A stretch of 6,981 nt of DNA, taken from assembly GCA_021443235.1 (NCBI GenBank), contig JABUUJ010000005.1, positions 59,041 to 66,021 on the forward strand, given 5' to 3'. Within the stretch, counting starts at the first letter, position 1, and each line of letters opens with the position of its first letter. Shown here in pieces: positions 1 through 5,451 of this stretch. The position numbers and the translations under genes are program-made. This DNA comes from Muribaculaceae bacterium (GTDB lineage: Bacteria > Bacteroidota > Bacteroidia > Bacteroidales > Muribaculaceae). Under the pieces are notes generated by a model, which did not search any database, was not told the DNA's origin, and saw only the letters and a list, made by a program, of their open reading frames with translations.

Positions 1-59
1 TCGCTGCCGTCGCTGGGCACATTGCGTATGCCGAGCGGGCTGGTGTAGAGCACTGCCGA
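1..59. repeat. 59-bp exact repeat, copy A (within NAGPA paralogue 1)
   Basis: These bases are identical to 2544-2602 in the neighbouring paralogue. They encode the residues just after the DGGGSA motif (Y-T-S-P-L-G-I-R-N-V-P-S-D-G-S). The match may continue past the left edge. The first mismatch is at 60 (g here, a at 2603). The rest of the duplicated genes (60-1160 against 2603-3706) is clearly alignable but carries frequent silent and missense differences. Confidence 0.9.
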
Positions 60-1160
60 GCCACCGCCGTCCATGTTCAACCCATCGGTGCAGCCAATGT
101 ATTTCATGATGCATGCCAAACCCTTGGTGCGGATGCCTGTCGAGGCGATGGAACGGCCGTCAACTACTACAAAGTAAACCTTCTTGCCTCCGTCGCTATA
201 GCCCACTGCCGAGCGCGGTTGCTTGGTGTTGGAGTCCTCGCGGTCGCCTTCGGTATCGAGTACGACGCCATCGGCAAGCACCTTTGGGTTGCCCGAAACG
301 ATGGTGTAGGGATTAACGCTCATGCCACCATAGGTCCATGTGAGCTCAACGGTAATCTCCTCACCCACAGTGAGCGCCTTTACATAGTCGCCCGTCGTGC
401 CGTGCCCATAGAGCACATAGCCTCCGTTGGGGATTGTGGCGTCGCTGGTATATTCGGGTGTGCCGGTAACGACGAGTTTCACTGGCCCGGTGGTGGTGAA
501 CTGTGCGCCTTCGGCCAGTTGGGCGGTTACGCACCATGCTTGCTCGGCCTGGGCGGTGCTACCATAGTAGAGGTCGTTGTAGATGTTGATTCGGTTGGCA
601 AGGAACTCGCAGTTGAGATATCCCACCTGCTCCACAACGCCAGCGCCATTAGTCACCGTTCCGCCAAAGTCGTAGGGGTTGCAGAAGAATTGCCCGTCCT
701 CCTCAAGGATAAGGTTCTTGAAGTAGTACCCGCTGCGAGCGCGGAAAATAGTGCCGTCGATGACGGTGGAGCCGATGGGCGTACCCACCTTAGACACACC
801 GCGCCCTGTCATGCCTTGTGTGATAAAGAAGTCGCCGTTCACGCCCAGGAAATAGCGCTTCCCCGGCTCGCTCTTGCGCTCGGCCATTGCCGAGATGCGC
901 TCGTTGCCAGCCAATTTGTCGGTGGCATTTACGCCGTGCAATGACAGGTAAGGGTTCTCCATGTCCATCGAGGTGTAGAACACACGCAACTTGTCGGTTG
1001 AGTTGTGAAGCCACAACGAGGTCTGTGTTGACCCCGGTCCTATCTGGTTGTGAAACAGGGTGTCAACCGTGTACTCAGTGCCCAGAATGTCGATTACATC
1101 ACTGGCCTGTGCCGCTAATGCTGTTGCGGCAACCAAGATTAATGCTAAGATTTTTCTCAT
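1..1160 (-). CDS. Secreted phosphodiester glycosidase (NAGPA/DUF2233 family), tandem paralogue, 3' end cut by window edge
   Basis: The reading frame is open from ATG at 1158-1160 to the left edge, giving 386 complete codons with no stop, so the C-terminus is missing. Residues 1-20 form a Sec signal peptide: MRK, a hydrophobic Leu/Ala stretch, then A-Q-A before Ser. No lipobox cysteine is present, so SPI cleavage and export to periplasm or outside is expected. The NAGPA-type domain spans roughly residues 95-386. Its hallmarks are NGDFF (108-112), VDGRS (about 333-337) and the family signature NMDGGGSA (about 362-369). The family includes the human mannose-6-phosphate uncovering enzyme and bacterial DUF2233 proteins, and cleaves sugar-1-phosphodiesters. 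The bacterial substrate is unknown. It aligns end to end with the gene at 1310-3706 with only a one-residue gap near residue 145, at roughly three quarters identity by eye. By analogy the missing part should hold a Big2-like domain and dockerin tail, which is a prediction only. No Shine-Dalgarno is seen, as is usual in Bacteroidota. Confidence 0.9.
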   Translation of the reverse strand, partial: MRKILALILVAATALAAQASDVIDILGTEYTVDTLFHNQIGPGSTQTSLWLHNSTDKLRVFYTSMDMENPYLSLHGVNATDKLAGNERISAMAERKSEPGKRYFLGVNGDFFITQGMTGRGVSKVGTPIGSTVIDGTIFRARSGYYFKNLILEEDGQFFCNPYDFGGTVTNGAGVVEQVGYLNCEFLANRINIYNDLYYGSTAQAEQAWCVTAQLAEGAQFTTTGPVKLVVTGTPEYTSDATIPNGGYVLYGHGTTGDYVKALTVGEEITVELTWTYGGMSVNPYTIVSGNPKVLADGVVLDTEGDREDSNTKQPRSAVGYSDGGKKVYFVVVDGRSIASTGIRTKGLACIMKYIGCTDGLNMDGGGSAVLYTSPLGIRNVPSDGS

Positions 1161-1205
1161 AATAGATAAGTTATTTTGACTGATTTGGATGAAAAAGTAA
1201 AGTTT

Positions 1206-1231
1206 ATTGTTTATAGTTCATTGTTTATAGT
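1206..1231. repeat. Short direct repeat, 12 bp twice
   Basis: The 12-mer ATTGTTTATAGT occurs at 1206-1217 and again at 1220-1231, separated by TC. It lies in the non-coding gap between the two NAGPA genes, in the 5' leader side of the downstream gene. Low-complexity AT repeats of this style are, to my recollection, scattered in Bacteroidales intergenic DNA. That is not demonstrated here. Confidence 0.6.
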
Positions 1232-1235
1232 GTTT

Positions 1236-1251
1236 TTTCGAGAACTCGAAA
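1236..1251. repeat. Perfect inverted repeat, 7 bp arms with 2-nt centre
   Basis: TTTCGAG at 1236-1242 and CTCGAAA at 1245-1251 are exact reverse complements around AA. On the minus transcript the hairpin is preceded, not followed, by a U run. It is therefore not a canonical terminator by itself, and could instead be an operator-like palindrome or part of the adjacent terminator structure. Confidence 0.5.
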
Positions 1252-1255
1252 TCTC

Positions 1256-1305
1256 AAAAAAGCCTGAGTCACAGTAGTTCCCCCCACATGGGGGCCGGGG
1301 GGCTC
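1256..1305 (-). terminator. Candidate terminator of the NAGPA-dockerin gene
   Basis: Starting five bases past the stop codon at 1310-1312 and read on the minus strand, an outer pairing GAGCC (1305-1301) with GGCUU (1264-1260, including one G-U pair) encloses a hairpin of five G-C pairs. That hairpin is formed by plus-strand CCCCC at 1281-1285 and GGGGG at 1290-1294 with a four-base loop. The structure runs into six U residues (1261-1256). A second G run at 1297-1302 allows an alternative fold with the same C run. The outer stem is short and the enclosed spacer long, so this is a suggestive rather than textbook intrinsic terminator. Confidence 0.35.
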
Positions 1306-1309
1306 GCCA

Positions 1310-3706
1310 TTAGCTGAGAATAATGTTGATTATGTAGTTAACATCCTGGATATCTACCACACCGTCGCCGTTCACATCGGCGCGGCCGCCATATTTTCCA
1401 GCGTCCTCGCTACCCAGAATCACGTTAACGCAGCAATTCACGTCGCTGATGTCGATGGCGCCGTCGCCGTTAATGTCTCCAGGCTGGTAAACTGGTCCTA
1501 ATGGCATGCACTTATACACGGTCTCGATGCCCGCAAATTCCATTGTGTATTGCTTGCTGGTGGTCGAGGTGCCCATCGCCACTTGAATACTTGACAGGTG
1601 AATAGGATAGTTGCCCATATTGTCGGCATCCATCCACGAGGCAGTGGGAACATCAAACGTGTTGACTACGTTGGGGCTAACTGCTTCGGGAGTGACGGTG
1701 CAGTAGTTGATGCCGCCACCGTTGCTGCGCAGTCCGAAGGTGAATCCTTTGACAGGTGCTTCGCCGGGATTGAGGCGCACACGCAGGGTGTCGGGCAGCG
1801 ACCACAGGTCAAAGTCGCGCGACATGGTGATTTTGGGCGCACGGCTTGACGCACCGGTATATTCATATGTAAAACCCTCGCCTTTAGGCGTTAGCACTAC
1901 GTCTTTGCCACCCGTTTGTGTGACTTTCCACTGCGTCACGTCGTTCTCGGGGTCAATGGGCATAGTGCGTGCCTTGGGTGTCTGGACAATGACTTTGAGG
2001 GTGTCGCTACGGCCGTTAAGCGTACCAACGACTAATGCCTCGCCATCGGCAACGCCTCGCAGGACGCCCGTGTTGGTTCCCACGGCGACAATCGATTCGT
2101 CGGTCGACTGCCACTCGAGTGCGGCAGGGTTGATGGGCATCACTGTCTCGATGATGACGCTTTCCACATCAACAGGATAGTCGCGATGACCGTCGTTGAT
2201 GATGGAGTCAAACTTAATTTTCACATCGTCGACGCTGCCGCCCACGAGGATTTGGGTTGACACCGAGATGTCGCCCAGCGTGGCGGTGAGTAGGTCAACG
2301 CCCTCGCCTGTGCCATAGAATGTGGTGTCGCTGACTATTTCGCCCAACGTGCCGGGGCATGAGAGTTTCACGCCTTTTACGTCGGTGTCGATGAGCATTC
2401 CATACTGGTTATAGCCATAGAATTTAGGCGTGTACATGCCATATTTTGGAGTGCGGATGCTGAAATCTACAAAGCGGATGCTGGCAATCACGTCGTCGTC
2501 GGGAGCACTGCTCACGCAGAAGAAACCGTTGCCGTCGGCACGCTCGCTGCCGTCGCTGGGCACATTGCGTATGCCGAGCGGGCTGGTGTAGAGCACTGCC
2601 GAACCGCCACCGTCAACGTTCATGCCATCGGTGCAGCCTATATACTTAAGGATGTGAGCCATGGCCTTGGTACGTATTCCGTTGGAAATCAGCGAACGAC
2701 CATCAACAACGAGGAAATAGGCCTTATTGCCGCCGTCGCTGAATCCCACCGCCGAGCGCGGGTGCTTGGCGCTGGCATCGGTGCGGTCGCCTTCGCTGTC
2801 AAGGATTTCGCCGTTCTCAATCACCTTGGGATTGCCCGAAATCACGTTGTAGGGCGTCACGTTCTGGCCGTTGTACGACCACTTGAGCTCTACAGTCACC
2901 TCCTCGCCCGTGGTGAGAGCCTTGACAAAGTCGCCCGTAGTGCCGTGTCCATAGAGCACATATCCACCCGAGGGGATAGTGGCGTCGGCAGTAAACTCTG
3001 GCTCACTGGTGACGACAAGCTTCACAGGTCCTGTAGTGGTGAACTGCGCGCCATCGGCCAGGCGTGCGGTCACGCACCACGCCTCGGCTGCTTGCGATGT
3101 GCTGCCATAGAAGAGGTCGTTGTAGATGTTTACGGCGTTAGAGAGATATTCGCAGTTGAGGTAACCCATTTTGGCCGAAGTGCCCGCGCCATTTTTCACG
3201 GTGCCTCCAAAGCTGAATGGGTTGCAATACATGTTGCCGTTTTCCTCAACGATAATGTTCTTGTAGGTCTTGCTACCGTTGCGGGCACGGAAAATAGTGC
3301 CGTCGACCACGGTCGAGCCCACAGGGGTACCCACCATCGACACGCCACGAGCCGTGGTGCCGCTGGTCTTGAAGAAATCGGCGTTGATGCCCAGGAAATA
3401 GCGTTTGCCTGGCGCGCTCTTGCGCTGCGCCATTGCCGAGATGCGCTCGTTGCCGGCAAGCTTGTCGGTAGCGACCACGCCATGCAACGACAAGTAGGGA
3501 TTGGTCATGTCCATCGTGGTGTAGAACACACGCAACTTGTCGGTCGAGTTGTGCAGCCACAATGAGGTCTGCGTTGTGCCCGGCCCTATCTGGTTGTGAA
3601 ACAGCGTGTCGACGGCGTAGTCGGTGCCCAGAATGTTGATTACGCCGCTGGCATGTGCTGTCATCGACGCTGCGAGTAGCAGAATAGAGGTTAATAACTT
3701 TTTCAT
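1310..3706 (-). CDS. Secreted phosphodiester glycosidase (NAGPA/DUF2233) with Big2-like and dockerin domains
   Basis: This 798-residue protein starts at ATG 3704-3706. The frame extends upstream to 3766, but those 20 extra residues run through a hairpin and lack secretory character, whereas M-K-K-L-L at 3706 opens a clear signal peptide (1-20, A-H-A then Ser; no lipobox) and aligns with the paralogue's start. Domain order: NAGPA catalytic domain about 95-400, with NADFF (108-112), VDGRS (334-338) and NVDGGGSA (363-370); a Big2-like Ig fold about 491-576, with the typical W-x-S-x-D-E-S-I-V-x-V pattern at 532-542; an unassigned beta-rich region about 586-735; and a dockerin type I tail 743-798 with two Ca-binding-like loops (DINGDGAIDISD, 744-755; DVNGDGVVDIQD, 777-788). 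Family knowledge predicts hydrolysis of sugar-1-phosphodiesters outside the cytoplasm. The precise substrate is unknown. It lies 80 bases downstream of the dockerin gene at 3787-5205 and 149 bases upstream of its paralogue on the same strand, consistent with an operon or co-regulated array. Confidence 0.92.
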   Translation of the reverse strand: MKKLLTSILLLAASMTAHASGVINILGTDYAVDTLFHNQIGPGTTQTSLWLHNSTDKLRVFYTTMDMTNPYLSLHGVVATDKLAGNERISAMAQRKSAPGKRYFLGINADFFKTSGTTARGVSMVGTPVGSTVVDGTIFRARNGSKTYKNIIVEENGNMYCNPFSFGGTVKNGAGTSAKMGYLNCEYLSNAVNIYNDLFYGSTSQAAEAWCVTARLADGAQFTTTGPVKLVVTSEPEFTADATIPSGGYVLYGHGTTGDFVKALTTGEEVTVELKWSYNGQNVTPYNVISGNPKVIENGEILDSEGDRTDASAKHPRSAVGFSDGGNKAYFLVVDGRSLISNGIRTKAMAHILKYIGCTDGMNVDGGGSAVLYTSPLGIRNVPSDGSERADGNGFFCVSSAPDDDVIASIRFVDFSIRTPKYGMYTPKFYGYNQYGMLIDTDVKGVKLSCPGTLGEIVSDTTFYGTGEGVDLLTATLGDISVSTQILVGGSVDDVKIKFDSIINDGHRDYPVDVESVIIETVMPINPAALEWQSTDESIVAVGTNTGVLRGVADGEALVVGTLNGRSDTLKVIVQTPKARTMPIDPENDVTQWKVTQTGGKDVVLTPKGEGFTYEYTGASSRAPKITMSRDFDLWSLPDTLRVRLNPGEAPVKGFTFGLRSNGGGINYCTVTPEAVSPNVVNTFDVPTASWMDADNMGNYPIHLSSIQVAMGTSTTSKQYTMEFAGIETVYKCMPLGPVYQPGDINGDGAIDISDVNCCVNVILGSEDAGKYGGRADVNGDGVVDIQDVNYIINIILS
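2544..2602. repeat. 59-bp exact repeat, copy B (within NAGPA paralogue 2)
   Basis: This is the partner of 1-59, in the same codon register of the paralogous gene. The whole segment 2544-3706 is the counterpart of 1-1160, with a net length difference of three bases, so the pair is a tandem gene duplication with repeat units about 2.5 kb apart. Confidence 0.9.
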
Positions 3707-3740
3707 GTTAATGAGGTTGGTTTTAAGGCTTGAAAATAGG

Positions 3741-3767
3741 CGTGCCCGAATGTGACATTCAGGCACG
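3741..3767 (-). terminator. Strong intercistronic hairpin, possible terminator or RNA-stabilising stem
   Basis: The arms are 3741-3753 and 3755-3767, 13 positions each around a single central base. Twelve positions are Watson-Crick complementary, and the remaining one is a G-U wobble on the minus transcript (C-A on the plus strand), so the structure suits minus-strand RNA. It begins 19 bases past the stop of the gene at 3787-5205 and ends 34 bases before the start of the NAGPA-dockerin gene. On the minus strand it is followed by CCUAUUUUC, only a short U-rich stretch. It may be a leaky terminator tuning expression between the two genes, or a 3'-end stabiliser of the upstream transcript. Confidence 0.6.
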
Positions 3768-3786
3768 CTGTGGTGTTACGGAAATA

Positions 3787-5205
3787 TTAATTCCCGAGGA
3801 TGATATTGATGATGGCGTTCACGTCGGCAATGTCGACTGTGCCATCCTTGTTCACGTCGGCACGGCCCGCATACTTGCTGGCTTCCTCGCTGCCCAGAAT
3901 CACGTTGATCACTGCGTTAACGTCGGCGATATCCACCGAGCCGTCGCCGTTAACGTCGCCCACGATTGCGGGAGGTTCGGGATCGCCACCCTTCACGTTC
4001 TTGCCAATCTTGTACACGCCAATGCCATTGTAGCACTTGTAGGTGAGCAATGTGATCTCTTCAAAGCCCTCGGCGTCAATGGTCTTCTGGGTGTTGAGGC
4101 AGTGGATGCGAGTACCCGAGTCCGATACCTTGCCAAGCGAGTCGGCAGGAATTTGCCAGTATTTCTGCATTCCGTCAAGCATCATGCCTTCGCCCAGCTC
4201 GCAGATGTTGGCCTGGCAGCCATGGCCGTCGCCACTGTACTGAGCCATCGAGTAAACAATGAAGTTGCGGCCATCGAGCGAGAACTCCGATACACCGTTG
4301 GTGCCAGCCTCGGGAACGAGGGCAGGATTCTCGGTCATAACCGACTCGAATGTGGTAACGGTCTCGCCTGTAAAGTCATACAGCGCGGGAGCCGACTGGA
4401 AGCCGTCGAGCCAGAAGAGGTCGCCGCTGTAGAGGGTCTCCTCGTCTTCGCCAAGGCAAATCTTCACATAGGGGGCATATCCCCACTGTGTCACTGTCTC
4501 GGGATAGAAGTTGGTGATGTCGATGTAGATGTCGCCCTCAAAGCCTCCCTCAAAGTCGCCATCAACATCGGCCTGCCAGCGGAACACGGTAGCTACCTGC
4601 GATCCCATACCCATGATGGTGCACATGGCCTCCTCACGGGTGATGTCGCCCACGAGGTCGATGTAGTCGATGCGCACCTCGGCGGCCTCGGCCTTGTCGA
4701 GTGCAGCCACAAGGGTGAGGTTGCCAGTCTCCATATCAACGCTATACAGCTTCTGTGTGGTCTGCGCGTTCGACGAGTAGGGAGCAATCCACATGTGCCC
4801 GAAGTGGTCGCAGCCAATGTTGTTGGCGCTCAGCGAGGCTGCGTCAGAGGTGCCGTAGGGTGCGCCGTCGAGCCACAAGGGCAGATCGGCAAGGCGCTCG
4901 CCAGTGTTGGCGTCAAAGCGATAAATCACGCACTGCAGGATAGAGTCACCGGCTTCGGTGATAGCAAGTTGAGCGCCCGAGCGCGACACATACACAACAC
5001 CGTTGTTGAGTGTTGCCATGCGGGCGTAGGTACCTTGCGACAGTGGCGAAGCGTTAAACTCGTTGGGAGTGTGTACGCGGTCGAGGATCCACATGTTCAC
5101 GAGCTTGATGTCGTTAACGGGCTCATACTTCTGTCCGTCGGTAACAGCCCAAGCGCTTGTCATGGCCACGAGTGCCATCGAGATAAGGAGTAAAAATTTC
5201 TTCAT
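3787..5205 (-). CDS. Secreted protein of unknown function with C-terminal dockerin type I module
   Basis: This 472-residue product starts at ATG 5203-5205 and ends with TAA at 3787-3789. Residues 1-20 are a Sec signal peptide (MKK, Leu-rich core, A-W-A before Val) without a lipobox. Residues about 25-403 match no family I can name. Short segments such as L-Y-S-V-D-M-E-T-G-N-L (153-163), I-Y-R-F-D-A-N-T-G-E-R-L (94-105) and H-M-W-I-A-P (137-142) read like beta-propeller blades, so a propeller fold is my inference. An acidic, glycine-rich stretch (A-D-V-D-G-D at 212-217, continuing to about 229) could bind calcium. A proline-containing linker (about 404-414) leads to the dockerin tail 416-472, with loops DVNGDGSVDIAD (417-428) and DVNKDGTVDIAD (450-461). 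This tail is very like the one on the NAGPA gene downstream. It is the first gene of the minus-strand cluster and has an exact -7 box 67 bases upstream. A binding or scaffold-associated role beside the glycosidases is possible but unproven. Confidence 0.88.
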   Translation of the reverse strand: MKKFLLLISMALVAMTSAWAVTDGQKYEPVNDIKLVNMWILDRVHTPNEFNASPLSQGTYARMATLNNGVVYVSRSGAQLAITEAGDSILQCVIYRFDANTGERLADLPLWLDGAPYGTSDAASLSANNIGCDHFGHMWIAPYSSNAQTTQKLYSVDMETGNLTLVAALDKAEAAEVRIDYIDLVGDITREEAMCTIMGMGSQVATVFRWQADVDGDFEGGFEGDIYIDITNFYPETVTQWGYAPYVKICLGEDEETLYSGDLFWLDGFQSAPALYDFTGETVTTFESVMTENPALVPEAGTNGVSEFSLDGRNFIVYSMAQYSGDGHGCQANICELGEGMMLDGMQKYWQIPADSLGKVSDSGTRIHCLNTQKTIDAEGFEEITLLTYKCYNGIGVYKIGKNVKGGDPEPPAIVGDVNGDGSVDIADVNAVINVILGSEEASKYAGRADVNKDGTVDIADVNAIINIILGN

Positions 5206-5272
5206 GATGTAAAAAAGTTTATGGTTTTTAGTTAAATTGATTACAAGGTAATGTTTTCAGCCGATAAAATTA

Positions 5273-5280
5273 CAAAAATA
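5273..5280 (-). promoter_or_regulatory. Bacteroidota -7 promoter box for the minus-strand cluster
   Basis: Read on the minus strand the bases are TATTTTTG, an exact match to the Bacteroidota primary sigma -7 consensus TAnnTTTG. It lies 67 bases upstream of the start codon at 5205, in non-coding AT-rich DNA. No clean TTTG (-33) element is seen at the expected 19-21 base spacing, which is common because that element is poorly conserved. It would transcribe the dockerin protein gene and possibly the NAGPA genes beyond it. Confidence 0.5.
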
Positions 5281-5420
5281 ATCCCGATTTTCAAAACATT
5301 TCCCACATTTTCTGCAAAGAAACCACACCGCAACAACTAAACAGCCATAACCAACACCCAACAACCATTCAAAATTCCCAAGAAAATCGCATTTTATTTT
5401 TCTGGAACAAATAAAATTTG

Positions 5421-5428
5421 TATCTTTG
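5421..5428 (+). promoter_or_regulatory. Bacteroidota -7 promoter box for the ATPase gene
   Basis: TATCTTTG matches TAnnTTTG exactly and lies 23 bases before the ATG at 5452, leaving a short AT-rich leader with no Shine-Dalgarno, as is typical of the phylum. The expected -33 position (about 5397-5401) is a T-rich run rather than a clean TTTG. Confidence 0.65.
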
Positions 5429-5451
5429 CAGAAACTTTAAATGCATGTTTT

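Larger units (their letters stand above)
5206..5451. other. Divergent AT-rich intergenic region
   Basis: This is a 246-base non-coding spacer between the divergently transcribed dockerin gene and the ATPase gene. It holds one exact -7 box facing each way, with 140 bases between them. The central part (about 5317-5380) is rich in CAAC/CCAAC runs and poor in G on the plus strand. I see no tRNA, riboswitch fold, or clear operator palindrome in it. Confidence 0.6.

Noticed and set aside
219..944. 241-codon plus-strand open frame
   Set aside because: It is antisense to the left NAGPA gene, and a matching antisense frame occurs at 2654-3565 in the paralogue. The apparent conservation simply mirrors the duplicated coding strand.
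1192..1199. Minus-strand TACTTTTT as a -7 box for the left NAGPA gene
   Set aside because: It differs from TAnnTTTG at the final G, has no -33 partner at proper spacing and lies in AT-rich DNA. It is too weak to annotate.
1206..1231. CRISPR-like repeat pair
   Set aside because: There are only two 12-bp copies with a two-base gap, with no spacers of CRISPR length and no cas genes.
1281..1302. G-quadruplex in the G-rich intergenic stretch
   Set aside because: Only two G runs are present close together, while four are needed. The C run opposite makes an ordinary hairpin the better explanation.
2654..3565. 303-codon plus-strand open frame
   Set aside because: It is an antisense shadow of the NAGPA-dockerin gene, with no independent start signals or recognisable domain.
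3707..3766. Upstream start giving a 20-residue N-terminal extension of the NAGPA-dockerin protein
   Set aside because: The extension is read through the intercistronic hairpin, would bury the signal peptide, and is absent from the paralogue, whose start aligns with 3706.
3730..5193. 487-codon open frame on the plus strand, longer than the annotated gene opposite it
   Set aside because: It is codon-in-register antisense to the dockerin gene. It stays open because that gene rarely uses TTA, CTA and TCA codons. It has no family motifs, no promoter, and the opposite strand shows a signal peptide and dockerin repeats.
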